Assembly (NCBI RefSeq): GCF_003710935.1
Contig: NZ_RHHS01000059.1
Location: 1 to 63,762 of the forward strand
DNA length: 63,762 bases
Direction: 5' to 3'
Source of the DNA: Brevibacillus gelatini
GTDB lineage: Bacteria > Bacillota > Bacilli > Brevibacillales > Brevibacillaceae
Below the pieces are notes generated by a model that searched no databases, was not told the origin of the DNA, and saw nothing but the letters and a program-made list of their open reading frames with translations. This document shows, one piece after another, positions 40,068 to 48,748 of this stretch. The translations under genes and the position numbers were made by a program. Within the stretch, counting starts at the first letter, position 1; every line of letters starts with the position of its first letter.

Positions 40068-40430
40068 TTACTTCACTTCTACTTGTGCGCCAGCTTCTTC
40101 GAGTTTTGCTTTGAGAGATTCTGCTTCCTCTTTGGAAACGCCCTCTTTGAGTGTTTTTGGAGCGTTGTCTACCAGGTCTTTTGCTTCTTTCAGACCCAGA
40201 CCAGTCAGCTCGCGAACAACTTTGATAACGTTGATTTTGGAAGCGCCGCCGCTTACCAGAGTTACAGTGAATTCAGTTTGCTCAGCAGCAGCTTCAGCAG
40301 CGCCACCAGCAACTACAGCTACAGGAGCAGCAGCAGTTACGCCGAATTCTTCTTCGATTGCTTTTACCAGATCGTTCAGTTCGAGAACGGACATGCCTTT
40401 AATGGCTTCCAAGATTTGCTCTTTAGACAT
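40068..40430 (-). CDS. rplL: ribosomal protein bL12 (L7/L12)
   Basis: A 120-residue stalk protein present in several copies per ribosome; it recruits translation GTPases. N-terminal dimerisation helices [19 protein letters not shown], an Ala-rich hinge ([12 protein letters not shown]), then the factor-binding domain with [19 protein letters not shown]. Start ATG at 40430 with GGAGG 8 bases upstream. Translated after rplJ from the L10 leader promoter. Confidence 0.99.
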   Translation of the reverse strand: MSKEQILEAIKGMSVLELNDLVKAIEEEFGVTAAAPVAVVAGGAAEAAAEQTEFTVTLVSGGASKINVIKVVRELTGLGLKEAKDLVDNAPKTLKEGVSKEEAESLKAKLEEAGAQVEVK

Positions 40431-40486
40431 TATGAAATCCTCCATTCATATAAATAGTATTGTGTAAGGCTTAACCGATCAGACGA

Positions 40487-41002
40487 TTACGCGCCTTGAC
40501 CTTCTTTTTGCTCTGCCACTGCTTTGACTGCCAGTGCAACGTTGCGCATTGGAGCTTGCAGGACGGAGAGCAGCATGGACAAGAGACCTTCGCGGGAAGG
40601 AAGAGTTGCCAGTGCTTTGATTTGATCTGCACCAACTACTTTGCCTTCGATCACGCCACCCTTGATTTCCAGCTGTTCGTTTTTCTTCGCGAATTCAGCG
40701 ATGATTTTTGCTGGAGCAACAGCATCGTCTTTGGAGAACGCCAGAGCGTTCGGGCCAGTCAGATATTGATCCAGTTCAGTCAAGCTTTCTTTCGCAGTAG
40801 CCAGACGAGTCAGGGAGTTTTTCAACACCTGGAACTCAACACCAGCTTCACGCAGTTGTTTGCGGAGCTCGGTAACTTGGGCTACAGTCAGACCGCGGTA
40901 GTCAGCCACCACTGTGGTTTGGCTCTCGCGGAGCTTGGTTGCGATTTCGTTGATTGCTTGTACCTTTTCTTCACGAATAACGGTTGGACGAATTTCTGCC
41001 AT
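40487..41002 (-). CDS. rplJ: ribosomal protein uL10
   Basis: A 171-residue stalk base protein. [20 protein letters not shown] and [10 protein letters not shown] bind 23S rRNA; the C-terminal helix holds L7/L12 dimers. ATG at 41002 follows GGGAGGTG. In bacteria the L10-L12 complex represses its own operon through the leader RNA just upstream. Confidence 0.99.
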   Translation of the reverse strand: MAEIRPTVIREEKVQAINEIATKLRESQTTVVADYRGLTVAQVTELRKQLREAGVEFQVLKNSLTRLATAKESLTELDQYLTGPNALAFSKDDAVAPAKIIAEFAKKNEQLEIKGGVIEGKVVGADQIKALATLPSREGLLSMLLSVLQAPMRNVALAVKAVAEQKEGQGA

Positions 41003-41190
41003 TGTTTACACCTCCCGTGCTCTAATCCTGGAAAATGAAGAATGCCCTCGCAGACATCACGAGGGCATAATGCTCTATCGTCAAAGGAAATGACCATTTC
41101 CTCTTTCGTACATTACACGCCTCGGAGGGATATTAAGCGTTACTCTTGCAAGTACCGCACCTTCTGTCTACGGCATATTCTTTTCATCAA
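41003..41190 (-). promoter_or_regulatory. L10 leader RNA with attenuator hairpin
   Basis: The leader contains GCCGTAGACAGAAGGTG and CCCTCCGAGG, features I recognise from the L10 leader family bound by L10-L12. Nearer the gene, ATGCCCTCG and CGAGGGCAT (41042-41068) form a 9-base stem with an 9-base loop, followed by TCTTCATTTT, which resembles a terminator. This fits feedback attenuation of rplJ-rplL. Confidence 0.75.
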
Positions 41191-41198
41191 CAGGAACT

Positions 41199-41227
41199 AT
41201 CTTAACAACTCCCCAAAGGGAAGTCAA
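41199..41227 (-). promoter_or_regulatory. promoter of rplJ-rplL
   Basis: Minus strand: TTGACT (41222-41227), 17 bases, TAAGAT (41199-41204), starting 6 bases past the rplA stop. Confidence 0.8.
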
Positions 41228-41233
41228 GCGTCA

Positions 41234-41917
41234 TTATTTTACAGCTACGCGTACACCAGGGCCCATTGTGGAGCTCAGGGTTACATTTTTCATGTAAACG
41301 CCTTTTGCCGCAGCTGGTTTCGCACGGTTCAGCGCTTCCGTCAGAGCAGCCAGGTTTTCAGCCAGCTTGTCAGCGTCGAAGGACACTTTACCGATTGGAG
41401 CGTGGATGTTACCTGCCTTGTCTACGCGATACTCGATTTTACCTGCTTTGATTTCGTTAACCGCTTTTGTTACGTCAAAAGTAACTGTACCGGTTTTCGG
41501 GTTTGGCATCAGGCCTTTTGGACCGAGTACACGACCCAATTTACCTACTTCACCCATCATGTCAGGAGTAGCTACTACGACGTCAAAGTCGAACCAGCCA
41601 CCTTGGATTTTCGCGATCATGTCTGCATCGCCCACGAAGTCAGCGCCAGCAGCTTCTGCTTCTTTTGCTTTTTCGCCCTTAGCGAATACAAGAACGCGTT
41701 GTACTTTACCAGTACCGTGTGGCAGCACTACAGCGCCACGGATTTGTTGGTCAGCACGCTTAGGATCTACACCCAAACGGAATGCTGCTTCAACGGTTTC
41801 GTCGAATTTGGCAGTAGCTGCTTTTTTCACCAGCTCAATGCCTTCAACTACTTCGTACACTTTGTTTTTATCAACGAGCTTTGCAGCCTCTTGATACTTC
41901 TTGCCTTTTTTAGCCAT
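41234..41917 (-). CDS. rplA: ribosomal protein uL1
   Basis: A 227-residue protein of the mobile L1 stalk. [19 protein letters not shown] at the start and [20 protein letters not shown] near residue 118. The start is ATG at 41917 after AAGGGAGATT; the frame reaching 41980 extends into the rplK spacer without a ribosome site. L1 is a known repressor of its own operon in several bacteria. Confidence 0.98.
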   Translation of the reverse strand: MAKKGKKYQEAAKLVDKNKVYEVVEGIELVKKAATAKFDETVEAAFRLGVDPKRADQQIRGAVVLPHGTGKVQRVLVFAKGEKAKEAEAAGADFVGDADMIAKIQGGWFDFDVVVATPDMMGEVGKLGRVLGPKGLMPNPKTGTVTFDVTKAVNEIKAGKIEYRVDKAGNIHAPIGKVSFDADKLAENLAALTEALNRAKPAAAKGVYMKNVTLSSTMGPGVRVAVK

Positions 41918-42008
41918 GAATAATAATCTCCCTTCAATGTGGTCGTAGCGGTTAATCCTCCCACAGACAGGGGGGCACAATGTCTGTGCCCCCTTGCACC
42001 CAAGACAA

Positions 42009-42434
42009 TTAGTCTTCGATTACGATACCCATGGAACGAGCGGTACCTTCCACCATGCGCATAGCCGCTTCTACGGATGCAGCATTCAGGTCAGGACGCT
42101 TCAGTTCAGCGATTTCGCGAACTTTATCACGTTTCAGCGTAGCAACTTTTGTTTTGTTTGGTACGCCGGAACCGGACTCGATACCAGCAGCTTTCTTCAG
42201 CAGAACAGCAGCTGGAGGAGTTTTGGTGATAAAGGTGAAAGAGCGGTCTTCATATACGGTGATTTCCACCGGAATAATCATACCTGCTTCGCTCTCTGTA
42301 CGAGCATTGAATTCTTTACAGAACCCCATGATGTTTACACCAGCTTGACCGAGAGCCGGACCTACTGGAGGTGCAGGATTCGCTTTACCTGCTGGGATTT
42401 GTAATTTAATTACGCGGATAACCTTCTTAGCCAC
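42009..42434 (-). CDS. rplK: ribosomal protein uL11
   Basis: A 141-residue GTPase-centre protein, target of thiopeptides and needed for RelA-type activation. [20 protein letters not shown] at the start with [21 protein letters not shown] following. The start is GTG at 42434 (product begins as if MAKKV), since AAGGAGGTG precedes it; a GTG at 42443 overlaps that site. Confidence 0.97.
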   Translation of the reverse strand: MAKKVIRVIKLQIPAGKANPAPPVGPALGQAGVNIMGFCKEFNARTESEAGMIIPVEITVYEDRSFTFITKTPPAAVLLKKAAGIESGSGVPNKTKVATLKRDKVREIAELKRPDLNAASVEAAMRMVEGTARSMGIVIED

Positions 42435-42497
42435 GTAAGACACCTCCTTACTTCACATGTGGTTATTACGGGGGAATGCCCCCTCCCACCGTCTTAT

Positions 42498-42519
42498 GAA
42501 AGTCTCGCAAAAGACTTTC
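42498..42519. repeat. hairpin in the nusG-rplK spacer
   Basis: GAAAGTCT and AGACTTTC form a perfect 8-base inverted repeat with a 6-base loop about 65 bases ahead of rplK, followed on the minus strand by GGGGG/CCCCC near 42470-42484. No T tract. It may be part of an rplK-rplA regulatory leader. I see no convincing promoter in 42520-42617. Confidence 0.55.
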
Positions 42520-42617
42520 GATCTATAGTGAGAGTGCAAGAAACCCCAGATATTGTTGTGGGATTGTTAAAACAAAATGAAATGTACCACATAGCGCGAT
42601 ACTTTTCAAGTTGAATC

Positions 42618-43154
42618 CTAATCCAATTTTTGAACTTGTGTAAAGTCTAGCTCTACCGGTGTTTCGCGACCGAAGATGTCCACCAATACGCGAACCTTCT
42701 GTCTGTCGGGGTGAATCTCGATAATCTCCCCGGTGCGATTCGAAAATGGACCATCTGTGACGCGCACCATATCGCGGAGAGCAAAATCGACTCTGATCTT
42801 GGGAATTTCGATCCCCATCTGCTTGAGAATCGCATCGGCCTCTTCAGGACGCAGCGCTGTCGGCTTGGAGCCAGCGCCCGTGGATCCGACAAAGCCGGTA
42901 ACCCCAGGAGTGTTACGCACGACATACCAAGAGTCGTCCGTCATCACCATTTCAACAAGGACGTATCCAGGGAACACTTTTTTCGTGACGGTGCGCTTTT
43001 TGCCATCCTTGGTCTCCACTTCTTCTTCAGTGGGAACGAGAACGCGAAAGATCTTGTCTTCCATGCCCATCGACTCGACGCGTTTCTCCAGATTCGTCTT
43101 GACCTTGTTTTCGTAACCTGAGTACGTATGAACGACATACCATGCTTTTTCCAT
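42618..43154 (-). CDS. nusG: transcription elongation/termination factor NusG
   Basis: A 178-residue factor with an N-terminal NGN domain (KAWYVVHTYSGYENKVKTNL, residues 3-115) that binds RNA polymerase and a C-terminal KOW domain (VRVTDGPFSNRTGEIIEI, about 125-178). The start is ATG at 43154 or GTG at 43160. The only strong Shine-Dalgarno (AGGAGGG, 43180-43186) is unusually far upstream, with a small hairpin between. Third gene after rpmG and secE. Confidence 0.97.
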   Translation of the reverse strand: MEKAWYVVHTYSGYENKVKTNLEKRVESMGMEDKIFRVLVPTEEEVETKDGKKRTVTKKVFPGYVLVEMVMTDDSWYVVRNTPGVTGFVGSTGAGSKPTALRPEEADAILKQMGIEIPKIRVDFALRDMVRVTDGPFSNRTGEIIEIHPDRQKVRVLVDIFGRETPVELDFTQVQKLD

Positions 43155-43162
43155 ATCCACCA

Positions 43163-43177
43163 GGACGTTAACCGTCC
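43163..43177 (-). promoter_or_regulatory. hairpin between the nusG Shine-Dalgarno and start
   Basis: On the minus strand GGACG-GTTAA-CGTCC forms a 5-base stem lying between AGGAGG (43181-43186) and the start at 43154/43160. Folded, it would shorten a 20-26 base gap to a usable distance. Confidence 0.4.
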
Positions 43178-43199
43178 GTCCCTCCTAAGACTTGCAAAA

Positions 43200-43448
43200 T
43201 TACGTTCCTAGAATCAAATCGATCAAGCGCGAGATTCCCAAATCAACGACGAAGAAGAATATCGCCAGAAGCACAACCGTAACGAGAACAACGATTGTAT
43301 AGGTCGTCAACTCCTTACGATTCGGCCAACGGACTTTCTTTAGTTCGGACATTACGTCGCCAAAGAATTCACCGGTGCGGCGAAAACTGGCTCCGATTCG
43401 TGCTAAAAAACCCACTTTGCCACCCCCTGACTTCGTCGCATCAACCAT
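43200..43448 (-). CDS. secE: protein translocase subunit SecE
   Basis: An 82-residue single-pass subunit that clamps SecY. The cytoplasmic part ends in the conserved VMSELKKVRWPNRKEL motif, followed by one membrane helix (TIVVLVTVVLLAIFFFVVDL). The ATG overlaps the rpmG stop as TAATG. Confidence 0.97.
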   Translation of the reverse strand: MVDATKSGGGKVGFLARIGASFRRTGEFFGDVMSELKKVRWPNRKELTTYTIVVLVTVVLLAIFFFVVDLGISRLIDLILGT

Positions 43449-43597
43449 TACTTCGTCTCGCGATGAAGGGTTTGCTTCTTGTCACGGGAGCAATACTTTT
43501 TCAGCTCAACACGTTCAGTAGTGGTGCGTTTGTTTTTTGTGGAGATATAGTTACGCTCGCCACACTCGGTGCATGCCAACGTGATGTTTACTCGCAT
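43448..43597 (-). CDS. rpmG: ribosomal protein bL33
   Basis: A 49-residue 50S protein, too short for a routine ORF cut-off. It reads [20 protein letters not shown] and ends [10 protein letters not shown]. Zinc-ribbon cysteines are C9, C12 and C36; the usual fourth ligand in KYCSxC is Asp here (KYCSRD), so the site is incomplete unless the nearby His serves. ATG at 43597 has GGAGGTGGC upstream. First gene of rpmG-secE-nusG. Confidence 0.95.
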   Translation of the reverse strand: MRVNITLACTECGERNYISTKNKRTTTERVELKKYCSRDKKQTLHRETK

Positions 43598-43747
43598 TTA
43601 TTGCCACCTCCATCTCATTTCAAACCTGCTATTCGTTAAAAGTACCAAATGATAAATAGTACGGGAAAACCGCTACTTTTTCCTGACCATTTCATTCATT
43701 AAAGTAACCAAAGAACAGAGAGATAAGAGTCTAAGGCTACCTAAATA

Positions 43748-43776
43748 AATTTATCACACCGAAATACCCATGTCAA
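43748..43776 (-). promoter_or_regulatory. promoter of rpmG-secE-nusG
   Basis: Minus strand: consensus TTGACA (43771-43776), 17 bases, TAAATT (43748-43753). The leader to rpmG is about 145 bases and shows no clear hairpin. Confidence 0.8.
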
Positions 43777-43870
43777 ACAAATCGACTTGACAAAAAGAAG
43801 GCCTTTTGCTTCCATATTCCGCTGCTTTTGTTATGTACAAAGCTTTCTGCTCCAAGGTGCCCAGAAACAA

Positions 43871-43904
43871 AAAGAGATTCCCCTGTTCTACAGATGAATC
43901 TCTC
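43871..43904 (-). terminator. terminator of sigH
   Basis: Minus-strand hairpin GAGAGATTC/GAATCTCTTTTT followed by a T run. The first arm is made of the last sense codons of sigH and the stop TAG (43888-43890) is in the loop. Confidence 0.8.
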
Positions 43905-44538
43905 TTCCTTCCAGATAGCGCTCCAGCTTGCGTTTGACGCGCTGCAAGGCATTATCAATCGATTTGACGTGACGCTTGAGTTCGACGGCAATTTGCTGAT
44001 AGGACCGTCCATCCAGGTAGAGCATCAGCACCTGCCGCTCCAGGTCACTCAAAATTTCACTCATTTTCCCTTCGATGTCATCAAACTCTTCGCGATTGAT
44101 GAACAACTCTTCCGGATCAGTTACCTTGGTCCCGGAAATCACATCGAGCAGAGTCCGGTCAGAATCCTCGTCGTAAATCGGCTTGTCCAGCGAGACGTAC
44201 GAGTTGAGCGGAATGTGCTTTTGCCTGGTCGCCGTCTTGATCGCCGTGATGATTTGGCGAGTAATACAGAGCTCGGCAAACGCCTTGAACGACGTGAGCT
44301 TGTCCCCTCGGAAGTCGCGAATGGACTTGTACAGACCGATCATGCCTTCCTGTACGATGTCTTCGCGGTCAGCCCCAATAAGAAAATAGGATCTCGCTTT
44401 GGCACGCACAAAGTTCTTGTACTTGTTAATCAAGAATTCCAGAGCTTCGGCATCATTATCGCGAACCAGGTCGACTACTTCTTCGTCGGTCATTAGTTCA
44501 TATTGGGCATGTTTTAACTCCTTGAGGTCAACACTCAC
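43888..44538 (-). CDS. sigH: RNA polymerase sigma factor SigH (Spo0H)
   Basis: A 216-residue sigma-70-family factor for the transition to stationary phase and early sporulation. Region 2 contains RAKARSYFLIGADREDIVQEG and GLYKSIRDF with FAELCITRQIITAIK, almost identical to B. subtilis; region 4 has LDGRSYQQIAVELKRHVKSIDNAL. The start is GTG at 44538, because GGAGGG lies 7 bases upstream; the TTG at 44556 overlaps that site. It follows yacP, has its own sigma-A promoter and ends in its own terminator. Confidence 0.97.
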   Translation of the reverse strand: MSVDLKELKHAQYELMTDEEVVDLVRDNDAEALEFLINKYKNFVRAKARSYFLIGADREDIVQEGMIGLYKSIRDFRGDKLTSFKAFAELCITRQIITAIKTATRQKHIPLNSYVSLDKPIYDEDSDRTLLDVISGTKVTDPEELFINREEFDDIEGKMSEILSDLERQVLMLYLDGRSYQQIAVELKRHVKSIDNALQRVKRKLERYLEGREIHL

Positions 44539-44579
44539 AAATGATCCCTCCGCCAACCGGTTTCTCCATAGCTAGCGCT

Positions 44580-44609
44580 ATTATACATGATGCCGTAAAA
44601 AAGCGTCAA
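44580..44609 (-). promoter_or_regulatory. sigma-A promoter of sigH
   Basis: Minus strand: TTGACG (44604-44609), 18 bases, perfect TATAAT (44580-44585), ending about 40 bases before the start codon. In B. subtilis the sigH promoter is sigma-A-dependent and repressed by AbrB; I cannot see an AbrB site by eye. Confidence 0.8.
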
Positions 44610-44620
44610 CCGAATCCAAG

Positions 44621-45145
44621 TTATTCCCTTCTCCATTTTTCGAATATTTTCGCTATTTCGTCATCCAATACAATCCGTTTGGAGAATCGTTTTTCGTGTG
44701 TTTTTTCGACTTGTTGCTTGATTTCTTTGCCTGCATTTTCCATATCAAGCAGCAACTCCCGCGCTGATTTGCGCAAGGCTCCCTGTCCAAAAATGACGCG
44801 CTGGGACGTATAATCCGAGGTCGCTACATAAATTTGTCGATTTTTTTGGTGAAATTCGGAGACAAGCTGCTCAATTTTTTCGTCAGCCGTCTCCTTTTTC
44901 TTCGTGAAATAGATTTCCACCAGATAGTCTTCCATTTGCCGACCGATGCCCGGAACGTTATACGCGTCGAACACGATAATGACTTTTGTTCCGGTGTAGC
45001 TTTGATACTCCGCCATTTTGGAGATCAACAGATCGCGGGCCTCGTCCATCCGCTCCTGCTCCTTCAAAATGCGCAACTCAGGCCAGGCCCCGATGATATT
45101 GTAGCCGTCCACGATCAAGAGCTGCTTGGCTTTTCTTTTTGCCAT
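44621..45145 (-). CDS. yacP: NYN-domain ribonuclease Rae1 (YacP)
   Basis: A 174-residue PIN-like NYN nuclease. LLIVDGYNIIGAWPEL near the start and KVIIVFDAYNVPG near 55 carry the acidic residues; VATSDYTSQRVIFGQGALRKS follows. B. subtilis Rae1 cuts mRNA inside the ribosomal A site. One base after rlmB, so strongly coupled. Confidence 0.95.
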   Translation of the reverse strand: MAKRKAKQLLIVDGYNIIGAWPELRILKEQERMDEARDLLISKMAEYQSYTGTKVIIVFDAYNVPGIGRQMEDYLVEIYFTKKKETADEKIEQLVSEFHQKNRQIYVATSDYTSQRVIFGQGALRKSARELLLDMENAGKEIKQQVEKTHEKRFSKRIVLDDEIAKIFEKWRRE

Positions 45146-45146
45146 C

Positions 45147-45902
45147 TCACTTCACCCGCGTCGAAAGAGGGCTCCTGGAGCGGTATACTTCATACATCAG
45201 CAAAGCAGCGGCCACCGACGCATTCAGGGAGGTTACGTTGCCGACCATGGGAAGGCTGTAGAGAAAATCACAGTTTTCCCGCACAAGACGGCTCATTCCT
45301 TTGCCTTCACTGCCGATGACGACGGCGAGCGGCATTGTGTAATCGCCCTCGCGGAAGTCCTGCTTGGCGCTGGCGTCCGTTCCCGCGATCCACACTCCGC
45401 GCTGCTTCAGCTCCTCCATCGTGCGCACCAGATTGGTGACACGCGCGACCGGCACATAGTTGATCGCTCCGGCAGACGCCTTCGCCACTGTCGCAGTCAG
45501 GCTGACAGAGCGGCGCTTCGGAATGACGATGCCATGTGCTCCCACTGCATCTGCGGTACGCATGATCGAGCCCAGATTATGCGGGTCTTCCAGCTCGTCC
45601 AGCAGCAAAAGAAACGGCTGCTCGCCTTTTTCCTCGGCACGCCGCAAAATGTCGTCCACTTCCACGTAATCGTAAGCCGCGACAGAAGCCACTACGCCCT
45701 GATGGTTGTCGGTCGACACCAGTTGGTCCAGCTTTTTGCGGTTGGCGGTAGTCACAATGACGCCCTGCTCTTTTGCCAAGGCAAAAACAGGTGCCATCAA
45801 GTTTTTGTTGGTCCCTTCCGCAATCCAGATCTTGTTGATCGTGCGCCCGGAACGCAGCGCCTCGATCACGGGGTTTTTCCCCAAAATCCACTCTTCACTC
45901 AT
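45147..45902 (-). CDS. rlmB: 23S rRNA 2'-O-ribose methyltransferase RlmB (SpoU/TrmH)
   Basis: A 251-residue SPOUT methyltransferase. N-terminal L30e-like domain (LGKNPVIEALRSGR); knot motifs LDELEDPHNLGSIMRTADA, VIGSEGKGMSRLVRENCD and LNASVAAALLMYEVYR are complete. By homology it methylates 23S rRNA or tRNA; RlmB is the usual name at this locus. It follows mrnC by 3 bases. Confidence 0.95.
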   Translation of the reverse strand: MSEEWILGKNPVIEALRSGRTINKIWIAEGTNKNLMAPVFALAKEQGVIVTTANRKKLDQLVSTDNHQGVVASVAAYDYVEVDDILRRAEEKGEQPFLLLLDELEDPHNLGSIMRTADAVGAHGIVIPKRRSVSLTATVAKASAGAINYVPVARVTNLVRTMEELKQRGVWIAGTDASAKQDFREGDYTMPLAVVIGSEGKGMSRLVRENCDFLYSLPMVGNVTSLNASVAAALLMYEVYRSRSPLSTRVK

Positions 45903-45905
45903 GCT

Positions 45906-46307
45906 TTACTCTCCTTCCACAATCGCAAACGCCTGTTGCACAATTTCTGCGATCCGCTCTTCTTTTCCGCACAAATACAAGTATCCAATCAACGCTTCAA
46001 AAGCCGTAGCATGCCTGTAGTCGATAATATCAGCATTTTTGGCCGTGGAGCCGGACTTGGCATTCCGCCCCCGTTTTACCACATTCAGCTCTTCCTCCGG
46101 CAATGTCGGCATCAGCGCGAGCAGCACGTTGGCCTGTGCTTTGGCTGAAACGTAACGATTGGCCGCCTTGTGGAGCTGGTTAGGTTTAACCAGCCCCTTG
46201 GCGATCAGATGGTACCGCACGCAATGCGCATAGGTAGCATCGCCCAGAAAGGCGAGCACGAGTGGATTGGTCAGGTTCGGATCTCGGGTCAGTTCTTCTT
46301 TTTGCAT
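45906..46307 (-). CDS. mrnC: Mini-ribonuclease III
   Basis: A 133-residue RNase III catalytic domain without a dsRNA-binding domain. LVLAFLGDATYAHCVRYHLI and DIIDYRHATAFEALIGYLYL carry the catalytic acids. In B. subtilis it matures 23S rRNA. It starts 17 bases after the cysS stop. Confidence 0.95.
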   Translation of the reverse strand: MQKEELTRDPNLTNPLVLAFLGDATYAHCVRYHLIAKGLVKPNQLHKAANRYVSAKAQANVLLALMPTLPEEELNVVKRGRNAKSGSTAKNADIIDYRHATAFEALIGYLYLCGKEERIAEIVQQAFAIVEGE

Positions 46308-46324
46308 CTAACTTCTTTAGCCCC

Positions 46325-47731
46325 TTATTTTCGGCGCCAGCGAACACCTTGTGGCGTGTCCTCCAGCACGATTCCTTTTGCCGCGAGCAGGTCGCGGATT
46401 TCGTCCGAGCGGGCAAAGTTCTTCGCTTTGCGCGCCTCTGTGCGCTCCTGGATCAGCGCTTCGATTTCACTGTCCACCAGCTCTTGTTCCTCGGCAATCT
46501 CAAGTCCGAGAACTTCTGTCAATTCCACGAGCAACTCCATGTAGGCGCGAACCTCTTTTGCCCCTACATTTTGGTGGCGCAAATACAGGTTCGCTTCCTT
46601 GACCACGTCGAAAATCACTGTGATGGCATTGGCTGTATTGATGTCGTCGTCCATTTCGGTGATGAACCGTTCTCGCAGTTCATTGATGATGCGCTGCTGT
46701 TCTTCCGCCTGGCCGTTCGGCTCTTCGTCTCTTGCCGTATCCAGACGATGGGAGAGGTTCGTGTAAGCCGTTTTGATGCGTTCCAGGCCGTTTGCCGCCT
46801 GCTCCAGCAGTTCTTCGCTGAAGTTGATCGGGTTGCGGTAGTGGCCTTGCAGCATGAAGAAACGGATCAACTGACCGCCAAATTTTTTACAGAGATCGCG
46901 AGCGAGCAAAAAGTTTCCGAGGGATTTCGACATTTTCTCGTTGTCGATATTGAGCATCCCGTTGTGCAGCCAGTAGCGGGCAAACACTTTTCCGGTAAAG
47001 CACTCGGACTGCGCGATCTCGTTTTCGTGGTGCGGGAACACCAGGTCAGATCCGCCCGCATGAATGTCGATTTCCTCGCCCAAAAATTTCAGGGCCATCG
47101 CCGAACATTCGATATGCCAGCCCGGTCTGCCCTCGCCCCACGGGCTGCTCCAGGTTACTTCGCCTTCCTTCGCAGCCTTCCAGAGCGCGAAGTCGAGCGG
47201 GTGTTCTTTTTTCTCGTTGATCTCGACGCGCGCGCCCGCCTGCAGATCGTCCAGCGGCTGGTGCGAGAGCTTGCCGTATTCCTGAAAACGTCCCGTGCGG
47301 AAATAGACGTCGCCCTCGCTTTCGTACGCGTAGCCTTTTTCAATCAGCCCTTCCACGAACGAGATGATCTCCGGAATCGTCTGCATGACGCGCGGCTGAA
47401 TGTCAGGCGGCAGCACGTTCAGCGCACGCAGGTCCTCGTTGTACGCGTCGGTGTAGCGGTCTGCCACTTCCTTGACCGTCGTTCCCTCCTGATTCGCCAC
47501 GCGAATCAGCTTGTCGTCCACATCCGTGATGTTTTGCACGAACGTCACTTCGTAGCCGCGGTATTTCAAGTAACGGCGAAGCGTGTCGAACACAATAGCC
47601 GGACGGGCGTTTCCGATGTGAATGTAGTTGTACACGGTCGGACCACAGACGTACATCTTTACCTTGCCTGGCTCCAATGTGACGAACGGTTCCTTTCGCC
47701 GCGTCATCGTATTAGTCAGTTGAATGCCCAT
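46325..47731 (-). CDS. cysS: cysteinyl-tRNA synthetase
   Basis: A 468-residue class I synthetase. [18 protein letters not shown] contains a zinc Cys and the HIGH-type motif; KMSKSLGN is near 266; further zinc ligands in WHIECSAMA and [10 protein letters not shown]. The start overlaps the end of cysE by 20 bases and has GGAGGATAAAAAG upstream. Under the control of the cysteine T-box ahead of cysE. Confidence 0.98.
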   Translation of the reverse strand: MGIQLTNTMTRRKEPFVTLEPGKVKMYVCGPTVYNYIHIGNARPAIVFDTLRRYLKYRGYEVTFVQNITDVDDKLIRVANQEGTTVKEVADRYTDAYNEDLRALNVLPPDIQPRVMQTIPEIISFVEGLIEKGYAYESEGDVYFRTGRFQEYGKLSHQPLDDLQAGARVEINEKKEHPLDFALWKAAKEGEVTWSSPWGEGRPGWHIECSAMALKFLGEEIDIHAGGSDLVFPHHENEIAQSECFTGKVFARYWLHNGMLNIDNEKMSKSLGNFLLARDLCKKFGGQLIRFFMLQGHYRNPINFSEELLEQAANGLERIKTAYTNLSHRLDTARDEEPNGQAEEQQRIINELRERFITEMDDDINTANAITVIFDVVKEANLYLRHQNVGAKEVRAYMELLVELTEVLGLEIAEEQELVDSEIEALIQERTEARKAKNFARSDEIRDLLAAKGIVLEDTPQGVRWRRK

Positions 47732-48377
47732 GGTTCTTTTTATCCTCCCTCAAAAGCTCCAATTCTTTACGCAATTGATCGATTTCCTTTTGCATCAGAC
47801 GAATCGAATCTGCAACCGGGTCAGGCATGTTGACGTGGTCCAGATCGTGTTTGACGCGTTTGCCATCCTGGATGACAATGCGCGCTTTAATCCCTACTAC
47901 GGTCGAATTGGGCGGCACTTCCTGCAAAACAACTGCGCCGGCCCCTATCTTTGAATTATCGCCAATTTTGAAAGAACCCAACACTTTTGCACCCGTCGCG
48001 ATAATTACATCGTTGCCGATGGTGGGATGGCGCTTGCCTTTTTCCTTACCGGTTCCCCCGAGCGTGACGCCCTGATAGATCGTCACGTTGTCGCCGATTT
48101 CACATGTCTCCCCGATGACGACCCCCATGCCGTGGTCGATAAACAAGCCTCTGCCAATGCGCGCCCCTGGATGAATTTCAATCCCGGTGAAAAAACGTGT
48201 AACCTGCGACACAACCCGCGCAAGGGTATACCACTTGGCCTTCCATAGCTTGTGGGCAATCCGGTGCCCCCATATGGCGTGCAAACCTGAATAGGTCATG
48301 ACAACTTCCAATACACTGCGTGCTGCCGGGTCTCTTTCAAATACAGCCCGAATGTCATCTTTCATCTGTGCGAACAT
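47712..48377 (-). CDS. cysE: serine O-acetyltransferase
   Basis: A 221-residue hexapeptide-repeat acyltransferase making O-acetylserine, the carbon skeleton of cysteine. Left-handed beta-helix signature: [56 protein letters not shown]. It is shorter at the N terminus than the E. coli enzyme, as usual in Bacilli. ATG at 48377 has AGGAGGTG about 10 bases upstream. Overlaps cysS by 20 bases; together they raise Cys supply and Cys-tRNA charging. Confidence 0.97.
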   Translation of the reverse strand: MFAQMKDDIRAVFERDPAARSVLEVVMTYSGLHAIWGHRIAHKLWKAKWYTLARVVSQVTRFFTGIEIHPGARIGRGLFIDHGMGVVIGETCEIGDNVTIYQGVTLGGTGKEKGKRHPTIGNDVIIATGAKVLGSFKIGDNSKIGAGAVVLQEVPPNSTVVGIKARIVIQDGKRVKHDLDHVNMPDPVADSIRLMQKEIDQLRKELELLREDKKNHGHSTD

Positions 48378-48429
48378 AGTTGGGTGGCACCTCCTGCCTG
48401 GATTTCCTACTATTTTTTAGTGAAAAAGA

Positions 48430-48745
48430 AAAACGTCTCCACCCCTTCCATGACGAAGGGACAGAGACGGGGTTTACCGCGGTTCCACTCTGCTTAGATC
48501 GTTTTTCATCCGGCTAAAAAACGGCCAAACGCACGATCTCGCTCTACATCCCGATAACGGTGGGAACCGTTGGCACCTACTGATGTCGTCCAAAACAGTC
48601 AGACACGTTCAGTTCACTGCTCACAGGCGCATTTCCGAACAGGGCACGCTGGATGGCTCTCACCTTTCCACCCTCTCTGTAAACGTGTATCCTGCCGTAC
48701 TTCTCCTGATCGTCGCATTCGTTATATATCGCTGGCCCTTTTTAC
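48430..48745 (-). promoter_or_regulatory. T-box leader, cysteine-specific
   Basis: Between gltX and cysE the minus strand carries all main T-box parts: an AGTA box (GAAGTACGG, about 48694), CAGAGAGG and GGTGAGAGCC of stem I, a specifier loop ending GGAAATGCGCCTG with TGC (Cys) at 48631-48629 followed by a purine, and the T-box TGGAACCGCGGT (48476-48487) before a terminator. It senses uncharged tRNA-Cys to allow cysE-cysS transcription. The promoter is not clear; it may be near the gltX end. Confidence 0.9.
48434..48469 (-). terminator. T-box terminator ahead of cysE
   Basis: Minus-strand hairpin CGTCTC-GTCCCTTC with GGAAGGGG-GGAGACG and a TTTTTCTTTTT tail. It would be replaced by the antiterminator containing TGGAACC when uncharged tRNA-Cys binds. 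Confidence 0.9.
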
Positions 48746-48748
48746 AGG

